Of a stretch of DNA of 64,000 nt, positions 33,478 through 45,522 are shown in pieces. Under the pieces are notes generated by a model. It made no database searches. It was not told the DNA's origin and was given only the letters and a program-made list of their open reading frames with translations. Source of the DNA: Frigoriglobus tundricola (GTDB taxonomy: Bacteria > Planctomycetota > Planctomycetia > Gemmatales > Gemmataceae); contig NZ_CP053452.2 in the NCBI RefSeq assembly GCF_013128195.2, forward strand, positions 7,936,001-8,000,000. The letters run 5' to 3'. A program made the translations under genes and the position numbers. Each line of letters begins with the position of its first letter. Position 1 is the first letter of the stretch.

Positions 33478-34775
33478 TCATTCGTCCAGGATGCGGACGA
33501 CGCCCTTGCGCCACAGGTCTTCGACCATTTTCTTCTTGTTCTGATCGTAGACCGACTCGTTCAGTTTGTCGCGGATCTTGGACTGCACCTTCGCGTCGCA
33601 CGGCAGCACGCTCTCGTAGTCGCGCTCGACCACTTTCACGATGTGGTACCCGGTCGGCGTCTGGATCAGGCCGCTCACCTGGCCCACCTTGAGCGTCCAC
33701 ACGGTCGGTTCGATGTCCTTCGGCGCGATCTCCCCGCGCTTCTCGCCCGCTCCGAACCCGCCCTGCTGGCCCGCGAGCCCGTGGTCGAACTGTTTCGAGA
33801 GCGCGCCGAGGTCCTCCCCGGCCGCGGCCTTCTGGCGGAGCGCCTCGGCCTGGTTGTACGCCGCCTGGGGCGTGGCGTACTTGGCGAAGCTCACGAACAG
33901 GTGCTGCCACCGCACGCGGTCGGGCGATTTGAACTCGTCGGGGTGCCGGTCGTAGAACTCCCGGATCTCGGCCAGGCCGACGAGGCGCCCGGTCTCCTTC
34001 ATCAGGCTGCTCACGTACTGGGAGGCCATGAACTCCCGTTCCATTTGGCGGCGGAACACCGGGAGCGTGAGCCCCCGCAACCGGAAGAACGTGTTCAGAT
34101 CGTCGTCCGTCTTCGCCCCGAGGTGCTTCTTCATCTCGCGGATGTGCCGGTCGGCGCTCTGGCTGGCGGACTCCTTGAGTTCCTCGATCAGTGACGCCTT
34201 GTTGGCCTTCTTGAGCTTCGCGTACATTTCGTCCAGGATCAGCTCGCGCTCGATCGTCTTCTTGAGCGCGGCGGAGTACAGTTGCCGCTCCCGTTCCTGG
34301 CGCGCGCGGCCCTCGAGCTTGGCCAGTTCCTCGTACTGCTGCCACACCGACTCCCGGATCTCCTCGTCGGTGATGACGTTGTTCGCCCCGACGATGGCGA
34401 TCACCTTCACCCGCGGGATGCCGGACTTGAGCATCTCCGTTGTGGTGGCGATCTTTTTCCCGACAACGACCCCGGCGGGAACGACCGGCCCCCGCGCGTC
34501 GGGGCCGCCCGGGACGGGAGCGCCCGACGCGGGCACCACCGGGGGCGCGAGCGGGTTGAACGGCACGCCCGGGACCGGTTGAGACCCGGTCACGGGCGCC
34601 ACCGGGACGACGGTACCGGGCGGCGGGGTGGGGGCGGGGCGATGGGCGCGAGCGGGTCCTGCGGGATCTGGCCCCGCGCGCTGCCCGTGCCCGACGTGTC
34701 GGACTTGCAACCGATAACGACGGTCAGCCCGGCGGCCAGTAGGAGCAAACGGCACAACGGGTTCGCGGCGTCCAT
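33478..34775 (-). CDS. PpiC-type peptidyl-prolyl isomerase lipoprotein (leader frameshifted)
   Basis: The body (from about 34400 down to 33478) is a SurA/PpiD-like chaperone: an N-terminal helical part with NNVITDEEIRESVWQQYEEL, then a parvulin domain with VRWQHLFVSFAKY, FDHGLAGQQGGFGAGEKRGE and VGQVSGLIQTPTGYHIVKV. It would fold exported proteins in the periplasm. The start at 34775 (GAGGG 5 bases upstream) gives a lipoprotein leader (LLLAAGLTVVIGC) but in another frame from the body; adding one base at the G5 run (plus strand 34630-34634) joins the two into a 432-residue protein with linker IAPPPTPPPGTVVPV. As sequenced, the in-frame start at 34755 lacks a leader, so the frameshift matters. 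Confidence 0.75.
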
Positions 34776-34966
34776 GCCAGCCCTCGGCGCGTCAGTCGGA
34801 TCTTGCGGCGAATGGGTATAGCGGGCCGCCGCGCCCCCGCAAGAGGAAGTTGACGGTTTATGAGGGTTCTCATCGCTTCACAGCCTGCCCAGTTTCTCGG
34901 GCTTCGCCCGCGCTGGGTCCGGTGCTATCATCGAGTGCCCGGTCCGACCCGTTTCACGGAGCCGTT

Positions 34967-36745
34967 ATGCCCACCCGCCTGTTCGGGGCGCTCGCGCTGG
35001 TGTTCGTCGCGCCGGTTCCGGCCCGTGCCGCGGTTCTGATTCTCGGTAATTACACGGCGGAAACGGTGCCGTACACCATCGCGGAGCCGGGCGCGAAGGC
35101 GCGGAACGATAAAGTGCCGCCGAACAGCGTGCTCGCGGTCCACGTGACCGGCCCGGCGGACATCACGTTCACCGCGAAGGGCCGCGCCACGACGCTCCGC
35201 CTCGACCCGTACAACGCCTACCTGTTTCTTCCCGATCCGGCGGCCGGTCTCCGGTTGGAGGGGCTGGAACTGCCCGGCGAGGCGCTCGAACGCGACGGCC
35301 GCGGCGAACTGAACCCGGCGCCGCGTGACCCGGTGAAAGTGCCGGTGACACTCCTGGTGGACGACTGCGACCCGCGCGCGGAGAAGTACTGGCAGGAAGT
35401 GGTCCGGAAGCGGTTCGACGCGGCCGCCGAAGTGATCGAAAGCGCGTGTGGCATCCGGCCGGAGTTCGCCGGGTTCGACACTTGGACGTCCGACCCCGAG
35501 GCCAAGAACCTGTCCGACCTGCTGGCCGAATTCGAGAAGGCGGTGAAGGTGAAGCCGGGCGCGCTCGCCATCGGCTACACCAGCCGCCGGATCGACGAAA
35601 AGGTGGACCCGGCCTTCGGTGTGAACCGCGGCCTCGGCAACCGGCACGTGCTGGTCCGCGAGTGGCTGCCCAAGAGCGAACCGGAGCGGGTCGAGGTGAT
35701 GGTTCACTTCCTGGCGCAGGCGCTCGGCGGCGTGGGCAGCCCCGACGCCGGCTCGGCCCTGCGCCCGAAGCTCGGAGACGGGTACATCAACCACGCCTCC
35801 AGTGTCCTCCGGCTCGACCCGCTGAACGCGCTGGCACTCAACCTCTGGGCGCAGGAGCGGCGCCGCGACCCGGCGGTGGAAATCGGCGGCCTGAGCGCGG
35901 TAAACCGGCACCGCATGACCCGCGTGTACAAGGCCCTTCTGAAAGCCGCCCCGGGCGACGCGCTCGCCACCGCGTACCTGAACGATCTGGACGCCGACGC
36001 CGCCAAGCGGCCCGACCCCATCGCGAAGAACCCGGACCGGCCGCCGGTGAAACTCGGCGTCCGAACCGAAACCGTGCGGAAGATCGTCGGGGCGGTGACG
36101 GAACGGGCCAAACAGAACGCGGCCGCCGGCCCCCGCGCCCTGACCGGTGACGACCTCACGGCCGCCTACGTCCGCGCCGCCGCTCAGACCGCCGTTGCCA
36201 ACGAGGGTCCGGAAATGGTCTCGGCGTTTCTCGTCGCACTGGGCGTGGCGCTGGACGACACCGGCGCGCTGGCGGCCGATGCGCTCACCGCGGCCGCGGT
36301 CAAGGACGCGGAGACGGCCGCGGAGCGGACGGCGCGACTCGAGGCGCTCGGCAATCCCACGCTCGCCGGGCGCCGCGACCTGTGCCGCCGCTTCTTCATC
36401 GGCTGCGCGACCGGTGAACTCCTGCCCCCGGCTGCTGCGGAAAACGCCGCAATTGGGCGGGCCGTCCAGGATCTTGAAAAGCCGAGCGGGTTGTGCGTCC
36501 CGGTTCTCGCCGCCGATCTCGCCGGGATCGCGTTCGCGCAGGCCGCTCAGAGCGATGCCGAAATGCTCCGGGACGTTGTCCAAACGTTTCCCGCAAAAGA
36601 GTACCTCCCGCCGCTCTCGGGCTTAAAAAACGGCCTGTCGGCAGAGAAGTTCGAGGAACAGTTTGGCGGGGCGACCGGAGACCGCTTCGTCGCGCAAGTC
36701 GCCGACATCCGGAAGCGACTCAAGGCGATGAGAGCGTACAAGTAG
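34967..36745 (+). CDS. Secreted protein of unknown function, possible degenerate metallopeptidase fold
   Basis: 592 residues from the ATG at 34967 (GGAG 5 bases upstream) with a signal peptide (MPTRLFGALALVFVAPVPARA). The middle has VEVMVHFLAQALGGVGSPDA, which echoes the HExxHxxGxxH zinc signature of matrixin-type peptidases, but the Glu and second His are absent. The C-terminal third is Ala-rich helices (ALAADALTAAAVKDAETAAE). No active site is evident, so a catalytic role is unlikely as written. It may be a planctomycete-specific exported protein; the WD40 gene follows on the same strand. Confidence 0.6.
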   Translation: MPTRLFGALALVFVAPVPARAAVLILGNYTAETVPYTIAEPGAKARNDKVPPNSVLAVHVTGPADITFTAKGRATTLRLDPYNAYLFLPDPAAGLRLEGLELPGEALERDGRGELNPAPRDPVKVPVTLLVDDCDPRAEKYWQEVVRKRFDAAAEVIESACGIRPEFAGFDTWTSDPEAKNLSDLLAEFEKAVKVKPGALAIGYTSRRIDEKVDPAFGVNRGLGNRHVLVREWLPKSEPERVEVMVHFLAQALGGVGSPDAGSALRPKLGDGYINHASSVLRLDPLNALALNLWAQERRRDPAVEIGGLSAVNRHRMTRVYKALLKAAPGDALATAYLNDLDADAAKRPDPIAKNPDRPPVKLGVRTETVRKIVGAVTERAKQNAAAGPRALTGDDLTAAYVRAAAQTAVANEGPEMVSAFLVALGVALDDTGALAADALTAAAVKDAETAAERTARLEALGNPTLAGRRDLCRRFFIGCATGELLPPAAAENAAIGRAVQDLEKPSGLCVPVLAADLAGIAFAQAAQSDAEMLRDVVQTFPAKEYLPPLSGLKNGLSAEKFEEQFGGATGDRFVAQVADIRKRLKAMRAYK

Positions 36746-36919
36746 GGTCGGACCACGCTCTGCGCCGCCTCGCCGACTTCTCTCCCGATTGGTGGGGCGG
36801 CGCGCAGCCGTGCCTCACCCGACACCTCGCCGTTGACCCGCGCACCTCGGCTTGCGAAACTACCATCTGCCCTCCGCCGGTGCATTCACCAACCGGCACC
36901 TCCGTTTCGGAGCCTCGCT

Positions 36920-39874
36920 ATGCCCACCTCTCGCATCGTTGCTGTGATTGCGCTCGGTTTCGGGCTGTGTGTTACCACCAACGGTCTTCGCGGCGGCCCC
37001 GATTCACCCGATGTGGTCCGGGTCCTCAAGGGACACACCGAGACCGTGGAGGCGATCGCCGTGAGCCCGGACGGAGCGCTCATCGCGACCGCGAGTTTCG
37101 ATAAGACCGTGAAGTTGTGGGACGCCCAAACGGGACAGGAGATCCGCGCATACAGCGGGCCGCAAGGCCACACCGGTCAGGTGCTGTGCGTGGCATTCAA
37201 CGCGAAGGGAGATCAGATCGCGACCGGAGGAGCGGACAACAAGGTGTGCGTGTGGGGCGTTCCCCTGAGTACCCCTGTGAAGTCCTACCCGATCGGTGGC
37301 GCGGGGACCGGTCTCGCGGTTGCGGCCGACGGCAAAACGTTCGCGGTCTCAGGGGCCGATGGCGTGGTCAAAGTGTTCCCGGTCGGTGAAGAGAAGGGGG
37401 CCATTGAACTCAAGGGGCACGTCGGTGCGGTGGGCGGACTGGGGGCACTCAATTCGGGAAACGTGTGGGTGACGGCCGGGGCGGACAGAACTGTTCGGTT
37501 CTTCAGCGGGGCCGATGGCAAGCAGACGGCCCGCTATGCGATCGATGCCGCGGAGATCACGGGGCTCGCCGTCCGGCCCGATGGTCAGGGCGTCGTCACG
37601 ACGAGTTCGGACGGCGTGTTGCGCTTCTGGCAGACGCCCCCGCAACCCGCGCGCACGTTCCCGGCGCTCAAGGACGCCGTCACCGCGTTCCACGCCACTC
37701 CCGATGGTAACACGCTTCTCTACGCGACCGCGGACAAGGTCGTGACGCTCGGTACGACGAGCAACAACGCGCCGAGCGGGACGTTCGCGGGCGCCACGGG
37801 CGGCATTGATGCCGTGGCGCTCTCACCGGACACGGCGACTGTCGCTGCCGGCTGTTCGGACGGCGGTCTCATCCTGTGGGACCGTCAGGGGAAGGTGAAA
37901 GCGGAACTCCCGGCCCATTCGGGAGGGGTAACCGCGGTGGCGTTTCACCCCGGCCAGCCGGTACTCTTCACCACGGGGGCGGACGGACGTCTCAAGGGGT
38001 GGAATCTCCCCATTGATACGAAGCAACCGCCAGCGAAGGACAAGAAAGAACCCAAGCTCACGAAGTACGATATCCCGGCGCACACCGGGAAGGTGACGGC
38101 AGCCGCTGTCAACACTGCGACCGGGCACGTCATCACGGCGGGCGCGGACAAGCTCATTCGCGTGTGGGACCTCAACAAGCCCGAGAAAGCGGTGCGCGAG
38201 ATCGGTCCACTCACCGCACCCGCTACGGTTCTGGCGATGAGCCGCGACAACCTCACACTCGCGGCCGGGGTTGGCAAAGACGTCCCGCTCTGGACGCTGG
38301 CTGACGGCAAAGAAGTCGGCAAGCTCTCACAACCGGCCGAGGTGCTGAGCCTCAGCTTCAGCGCGGACAAGACCCGGATACTTGTGGGGCGGGCGGACAA
38401 CAGCGCGGTGCTCATGGACTTCGCAACCGGCCGCGTGTTCCAGGCGTTCCCGCACTCCGCAGCGGTGCGCGGCGCACTCGTCCATCCGAGTACGCCCGCA
38501 GTCATTACCGCGAGCGCGGACAAGACCGTGGTGATTTCCCCCGTGACGTGCCTCCGGGTCGTTCCGCTCGGCGCGGGTCAACCGGGCGTCGTGGTATCGC
38601 CGGGGAGCGAACGGGTCTTTTCCATCGGGCCGGGGAAAGAAGTGACGAGCTGGAACAGTGGTAACGGTATGAGGGAGAAGGTCTTCGAGTCCGGCGGCGC
38701 TGCTACGGCTGCCGCCGTGTCGAAAGACGGTCAGCGGATCGCGGTCGGCGGGTCCGACGGGTCGATCCAAATTTATACGGTCGGTGATGCGAAACGGGTC
38801 GGTACCATCGCGAGCGGGAGCGCCGTAACGGCGCTGGCGTTCCAGCCGACCGGTTCCGTACTGGTGGCTCTGCTCAAAGATAAGGACAACCGCGCGGTGG
38901 CGTGGAACGTGGCGTTCACACCCGGCCAGCCGGTGCCGCCGCAGTTCGGCCGGACGTTGCAGAGCGTCCCCCACGCCGGCCCGGTCGCGGCGCTCGCGTT
39001 CAACGCGGAAGGTCAGCTCTTCACTGCCGGAGCGGACAAACTGGTGCGCCGTTTTCACCTGGCGCCCGAGGCACCCCTGAAAGCGTTCGGGCACCCGAAC
39101 CTCGTCGATTGCGTGGCGTTCGACGGGTCCGGTACCGTTCTCGCCACCGGCTGCCACGACGGCGTGCTGCGCACCTTCGATCTCACCAAGGGCGCGCTCG
39201 TGAAGCAGGTGAACGCACATGTGGTGACGGCGCCGCAGCAGGTTCAGAACCCGATCTACGCGGTTCAGTGGACGAACGACTCCAAACAGATTTTCACGTC
39301 CAGTTACGACAAGAGCATCAAACTGTGGGACGCGGCGGGCGGCACACTGGTGCGCGAGTTCAAGGCCGCACCGGACCCCGCGCCGGAGGAGAAGAAAGAC
39401 GACAAGGCGCCCGCGCCCAAGGCGGCCGACGGCCCGGTGGGGCACCGCGACCAGGTCTTCTCGCTCGCGCTCTCGAAGGACGGCAAGGTGCTGGCGTCCG
39501 CGTCGAGCGACCGGAGCGTCAAGTTGTGGGATGTGGAGACAGCGAAAGTGATTCGCGACTTCCCGAACCCGGATCTGAAGCCCGTGTTTCCCGGTGAGCC
39601 GGCGCCGTCGCACCCGGGCTGGATTCACTCGGTCCGGTTCAACCCAGACAATGCGCAACTCGTGACCGCGGGCGCGGCCCCGAAGGGCAAGTCGTACCTC
39701 GCCCTGTGGTCCGTCGCCGACGGGAAACGGCTGTACGGCGCCGAACGTGATTTTGGTCCGATTCACGCGATGGCGGTGCTGCCCGATGGCACGAAGATGG
39801 TGATCAGTTCCGCGGGCGTGCCGCGGAACAAGACCGAACCGGGCGTGATGATTCTGAAACTGCCGGGAAAGTAG
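36920..39874 (+). CDS. Secreted WD40-repeat protein
   Basis: 984 residues from the ATG at 36920 (GGAG 8 bases upstream). A signal peptide (MPTSRIVAVIALGFGLCVTT) precedes about 14 WD40-type repeats, for example LKGHTETVEAIAVSPDGALI, TASFDKTVKLWDAQTG, GADKLIRVWDLNKP, FTSSYDKSIKLWDAAGG and ASSDRSVKLWDVETAK. This fits two beta-propellers in series, interrupted by a Pro/Lys-rich insert near residue 820. WD40 proteins serve as binding scaffolds; exported ones are common in planctomycetes. It ends 62 bases before a converging gene with the 44-bp palindrome between. Confidence 0.88.
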   Translation: MPTSRIVAVIALGFGLCVTTNGLRGGPDSPDVVRVLKGHTETVEAIAVSPDGALIATASFDKTVKLWDAQTGQEIRAYSGPQGHTGQVLCVAFNAKGDQIATGGADNKVCVWGVPLSTPVKSYPIGGAGTGLAVAADGKTFAVSGADGVVKVFPVGEEKGAIELKGHVGAVGGLGALNSGNVWVTAGADRTVRFFSGADGKQTARYAIDAAEITGLAVRPDGQGVVTTSSDGVLRFWQTPPQPARTFPALKDAVTAFHATPDGNTLLYATADKVVTLGTTSNNAPSGTFAGATGGIDAVALSPDTATVAAGCSDGGLILWDRQGKVKAELPAHSGGVTAVAFHPGQPVLFTTGADGRLKGWNLPIDTKQPPAKDKKEPKLTKYDIPAHTGKVTAAAVNTATGHVITAGADKLIRVWDLNKPEKAVREIGPLTAPATVLAMSRDNLTLAAGVGKDVPLWTLADGKEVGKLSQPAEVLSLSFSADKTRILVGRADNSAVLMDFATGRVFQAFPHSAAVRGALVHPSTPAVITASADKTVVISPVTCLRVVPLGAGQPGVVVSPGSERVFSIGPGKEVTSWNSGNGMREKVFESGGAATAAAVSKDGQRIAVGGSDGSIQIYTVGDAKRVGTIASGSAVTALAFQPTGSVLVALLKDKDNRAVAWNVAFTPGQPVPPQFGRTLQSVPHAGPVAALAFNAEGQLFTAGADKLVRRFHLAPEAPLKAFGHPNLVDCVAFDGSGTVLATGCHDGVLRTFDLTKGALVKQVNAHVVTAPQQVQNPIYAVQWTNDSKQIFTSSYDKSIKLWDAAGGTLVREFKAAPDPAPEEKKDDKAPAPKAADGPVGHRDQVFSLALSKDGKVLASASSDRSVKLWDVETAKVIRDFPNPDLKPVFPGEPAPSHPGWIHSVRFNPDNAQLVTAGAAPKGKSYLALWSVADGKRLYGAERDFGPIHAMAVLPDGTKMVISSAGVPRNKTEPGVMILKLPGK

Positions 39875-39890
39875 GACCTGCGGTGCGGTC

Positions 39891-39934
39891 CCCCCGTTCT
39901 CGTTCACGATCCGGATCGTGAACGAGAACGGGGG
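39891..39934. terminator. 44-bp perfect palindrome between convergent genes
   Basis: 22-bp arms with no loop, centred between 39912 and 39913; the arms read CCCCCGTTCTCGTTCACGAT outward and continue after a one-base bulge. It lies between the WD40 gene (plus) and the polytopic membrane protein (minus), only 62 bases apart, so it could be a bidirectional terminator. Confidence 0.65.
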
Positions 39935-39936
39935 AC

Positions 39937-41214
39937 TCAGCGCATCTTTTTCGCCAGTTCCCGGAGCACGGAGCGGGCGTGGGCCTCGAGCTGCGTGTCC
40001 TCGATTTCGAACAGGCACCGCCCCTGGTCCTCGCGCTCGTGGCGCTCGTGCCACGCGACGTGTCCCCCGTGGCCGAACACGCCGACAACGTGGACCGCCA
40101 CGGAGGAGGCCACCAGGGCGCACGCGAGCGCCCGCGCCGTGTGGGTGCGGAGCGCCTCGTAGGCCAGCGCGAACAGCAGGCACGCGACCGGCATTGCCTC
40201 GCACAGGAACCGCGGGCCGAAGCACCAGCCCCCGCGCCAGTCGTGCCAGCGGGCGTAGAAGATCAGCGACGCGACCGCCGCCGCGAGCCACGCCCCGAGG
40301 AGCGCCCGGACCGATTCGACGGGCTCGTCCTCCGCACGGCGGTACAGCCGGACCGCGCCGTACAAGGCGAGTATCAGGGCCGGCGAGTAGATGAACACCC
40401 CGCGCGAGGGCGCGACCAGGAGACCGCCGAGCCCGACCCACAGGGGCGGCGCTTCGGTCCAGTTGTCGGCCGCGTAGCCGCCCACCGTCAAGTTGCCGAA
40501 GAAGTGCCAGTTGTAGTACGCCAGGAGCAGCGCGGGCAGCACGCCCCCCAGGGTAATCCACGCCGACGCACGCCACCGGCGGTCGAGGAGCAGGGCCGCC
40601 ACCGTTGCCGCCGCGAAAAACGCCGCCGTCGGCCGCGCAAGAACCGCCAGTCCGAGGGCCAACCCCGTCGCAATGGCCCGCGCGGCACCGTCGGGGCGGT
40701 CGCCGGTTCGCAAGTAGAGCGCGGTACAGAGCCACAGGACCGCCGGCCCGTGGGTCCAGAGCGCCTGGCTGGCCACGCTGAACAGACACGTGCCGAAGGC
40801 GAACAGAACTGTCGCTGGCCAGGCCGCGCTCGGGGCCACGCGTCGACACACGATGTGGAACAGACACGCGGCTACCGCCACGCACGCCGCGCCGACCAGT
40901 TTGCCCAACTGGAGCATGGCCAGCGACGACGGCGGCCGCTCGCGGACCGCCGCGAGCGGGGCGACGAAGGGCAGGGCGGTGAGCGCGTTGCCCGGTGGCC
41001 GGATCGAGACCCGGACGCCGGCGCTCACCTGGAGTACGTGGTACTGATCGTACGGGCTGAGTTCGGGGTACCGGCCGACGTCGAACGTTCCCGCCCGCGC
41101 CAGGGACCACGCGGTGTACGGGGCGGCCACGCAATCGACTTCGGGGTGCGGGCGGCCGTTCGCGAAGGCCGCGCCGAGAACCGCCACGAAAAGAGCGACC
41201 AGCCGGCCTCGCAT
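39937..41214 (-). CDS. Polytopic membrane protein, PMT/ArnT-like glycosyltransferase candidate
   Basis: 425 residues with about 10 membrane helices. DCVAAPYTAWSLARAGTFDV and RYPELSPYDQYHVL near the N-terminus, then SIRPPGNALTALPF, are like the first extracytoplasmic loop of lipid-linked-sugar glycosyltransferases (GT39/GT83-type), and WHDWRGGWCFGPRFLCEAMP recalls the aromatic-rich loop seen in planctomycete members. An acidic residue pair in the first loop (PEVD) would be catalytic in that family, but the usual DExx motif is only partly matched. Substrate and product are unknown. It sits before a SIS isomerase. Confidence 0.6.
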   Translation of the reverse strand: MRGRLVALFVAVLGAAFANGRPHPEVDCVAAPYTAWSLARAGTFDVGRYPELSPYDQYHVLQVSAGVRVSIRPPGNALTALPFVAPLAAVRERPPSSLAMLQLGKLVGAACVAVAACLFHIVCRRVAPSAAWPATVLFAFGTCLFSVASQALWTHGPAVLWLCTALYLRTGDRPDGAARAIATGLALGLAVLARPTAAFFAAATVAALLLDRRWRASAWITLGGVLPALLLAYYNWHFFGNLTVGGYAADNWTEAPPLWVGLGGLLVAPSRGVFIYSPALILALYGAVRLYRRAEDEPVESVRALLGAWLAAAVASLIFYARWHDWRGGWCFGPRFLCEAMPVACLLFALAYEALRTHTARALACALVASSVAVHVVGVFGHGGHVAWHERHEREDQGRCLFEIEDTQLEAHARSVLRELAKKMR

Positions 41215-41254
41215 CCGTAGTTCGCTCCGTTCGGGGGGGCGACCCCCGACAGAG

Positions 41255-41845
41255 TCAGAGGCTGATCCGCCGGTAGGTGTCGTCCACGACCCAGTGGAAC
41301 GCGGTCAGGTGGATCGATTCGACGATCCCCATGTCATCGAGCGGGACGTGGAGCCCGTGGTGGGCGAGCCCGCGCAGCTTGCCGCCGGAGAAGCCGGTGC
41401 AGCCGAACGTGGTCAGCCCGTGCGCGTTGGCCCACTCCACCGCCCGCAGGATGTTCGGGCTGTTCCCGCTGCCGCTGATCGCGACCAACAGGTCGCCCGG
41501 CGAGGCGAGGTTCTTTAACTGCTCCAGAAACACCCGGTCGAACCCCTCGTCGTTGCCCCACGCGAGGATGTACGGCGTGTTGTCGGTCAGGCTCAGCACC
41601 TTCAACCGCTTCTTCGAGTCGTCGTCGAAGAACTTCCGCGCGAGCGTCCCCTTGCCCATGTCCTCGCAAAAGTGGGACGCGTTCGAACCGCTCCCGCCGT
41701 TGCCGATCACGAACACGAACCGGCCGGCGACGTACCGCTCGTGGATCAGATCGGAGAGCCTCTGAATTTCGTTCGGCTCGATGCGGGCGAGTTCTTGAGC
41801 CACACGGTCGAGGAACTGGCGGGGGTTGAGGGAGGTGCCCAGCAT
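41255..41845 (-). CDS. SIS-domain sugar isomerase (GmhA-like)
   Basis: 196 residues from the ATG at 41845 (AGGA six bases upstream). A single SIS domain is visible with the phosphosugar-binding block [19 protein letters not shown], then [21 protein letters not shown], and [21 protein letters not shown], in the arrangement of sedoheptulose-7-phosphate isomerase/GmhA and related proteins. It would act on a phosphosugar, perhaps for heptose or another cell-surface sugar. It starts 40 bases before the polytopic glycosyltransferase candidate's own start, same strand, which suggests joint use in glycan synthesis. Confidence 0.85.
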   Translation of the reverse strand: MLGTSLNPRQFLDRVAQELARIEPNEIQRLSDLIHERYVAGRFVFVIGNGGSGSNASHFCEDMGKGTLARKFFDDDSKKRLKVLSLTDNTPYILAWGNDEGFDRVFLEQLKNLASPGDLLVAISGSGNSPNILRAVEWANAHGLTTFGCTGFSGGKLRGLAHHGLHVPLDDMGIVESIHLTAFHWVVDDTYRRISL

Positions 41846-42253
41846 GGTCGGTCCTATTGGAAGATCGGGTCGGTACGGCCGAAACACAACGAGTCCGGGT
41901 GCAGGTGCGATTGGGGAGCGGGTGCGTACGGCGGTAGGGTCTGTTCTATTATCGTATCCGCCGCTGTGGCACGGCACGAAAGAGAGAAACGTGGGGGGCA
42001 AACCGGAGGACCGCTCGGAGGTCGGAACCCGGGCGCCCGGGGGTCCGCTAATGTTCCTCACTCGGGCCAGAGGCCCAGTCGTGTCCCCTGCGGACCCGCA
42101 TCCGGCGCTCGGGCATCACGCTCGCGGGATCGGTTTGATATCTGTTGGTGCTTCGCCCCGCGTAAACGAGTGTCGTGGGCGTATCCTCATTCATCGGCAG
42201 AGCAGCCCGTGTAGAATGACCTCGTTGTCCCTTCAGCTCACCCCGATGCGCAC
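41846..42253. other. Divergent gap between SIS isomerase and selB
   Basis: 408 bases with no gene supported. I looked for a tRNA-Sec (selC) near selB and did not see an acceptable cloverleaf. Confidence 0.4.
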
Positions 42254-44413
<2,160 letters not shown>

Positions 44414-44569
44414 AGAGTCAGAAGCGCGGCGTCCTCACGCTCCGGGCCGAAGGCGCGAACACGTATTTTTCGGTAGCCGCTTGCGGACGCACATTTTCTC
44501 GATTAGCTTCCATTCTGTTGGTTTTCAATTCTCGGTCGAGCGCCCTTAATCTGGAAGGACATCGGAATC

Positions 44570-45310
44570 ATGCGGCAGGCGGCCGCGGAGTTCGCCCGCA
44601 ACATCCTCCGGTTGCTGTACCCGAAGCCGTGTTTGATTTGCGACCTACCGGAAGGCGGCGCGCAGGAACCGTTCCGGCACGGGCTGTGCAGCGAGTGCTA
44701 CCGCTCTGTCACGCACGACCCGTATCCGGCGTGCCCTCGCTGTGCGCAAACGACCGGTCCGCACGCCGACACCGCACACGGGTGTGCGGAATGCCGCGGG
44801 TTTCCCTTCGGCTTCGACCGGGTGATCCGACTCGGTCCCTACGCCGGGAAGCTCCGCGAAGCGGTCTTGCGCACAAAGCACCTGCCCGGAGAAGGACTGG
44901 CGGACCTCCTGGGCCGCGCGTTCGCCGAGTGCCAGCGGCCCGCGCTCGAAGCGGCCGAGGTCGATCTCGTTGTGCCGGTGCCGCTCCACTGGTGGCGGAA
45001 ATGGACCCGCGGGTACAACCAGTCGGAAGCGATCGGCCGAGAACTCGCCGCCGGTTTGAACGTGCCGCTGGCGCCGCGGTTGCTCCGCCGCGTGAAATGG
45101 ACGACACAACAGGTACAACCGACACGCGCGGCGCGGCGGGAGAACGTGAAGGGCGCGTTCCGCGTGAGCCGGGGCGCAAGACTCGGTGCGAAGACGGTAC
45201 TCCTCGTAGACGACGTGATGACCACGGGCAGCACACTCGGTGAGGCCGCCCGGGCGCTCCGCGCCGCCGGGGCCGATCGGGTTGTGGTTGCGGTCCTGGC
45301 CCGCAAGTAG
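44570..45310 (+). CDS. ComF-family phosphoribosyltransferase-like protein
   Basis: 246 residues from an ATG with AAGGA 10 bases upstream. The N-terminal part has a zinc-ribbon-like Cys set (KPCLICDLPEGG, GLCSECYRSV, PACPRCAQTT, GCAECRGFPFG), then a phosphoribosyltransferase domain with GYNQSEAIGRELA and the PRPP loop LLVDDVMTTGSTLGEAARAL. ComF/GntX proteins are linked to DNA uptake or salvage, but the precise reaction is not known. It follows selB by 156 bases on the same strand and lies before a DUF1573 gene. Confidence 0.88.
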   Translation: MRQAAAEFARNILRLLYPKPCLICDLPEGGAQEPFRHGLCSECYRSVTHDPYPACPRCAQTTGPHADTAHGCAECRGFPFGFDRVIRLGPYAGKLREAVLRTKHLPGEGLADLLGRAFAECQRPALEAAEVDLVVPVPLHWWRKWTRGYNQSEAIGRELAAGLNVPLAPRLLRRVKWTTQQVQPTRAARRENVKGAFRVSRGARLGAKTVLLVDDVMTTGSTLGEAARALRAAGADRVVVAVLARK

Positions 45311-45522
45311 GAGTCGTGCGGGCGGTGCGCGTGGGACAGGACGGTTCGCGTGTGGCGGGTCGGCGGGTCGCGCCGGATGCGGCACCCGACCCGCTCAAGT
45401 GCGGCGACACGACGGTGCGGTTTCCTGATGAAGCACCCGTTCGCCGTGTGATACCAAGTAGGTTAACGACCGCGCCGTCCCGGGGGGTCCGGCCGCGATC
45501 GCATCAAGGGGGAGATGTGACG

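Noticed and set aside
38327..41134. 935-codon minus frame across the WD40 and membrane protein genes
   Set aside because: It crosses two unrelated well-supported genes and has shadow composition.
41846..42253. Search for tRNA-Sec beside selB
   Set aside because: No cloverleaf with the long variable arm could be built by eye.
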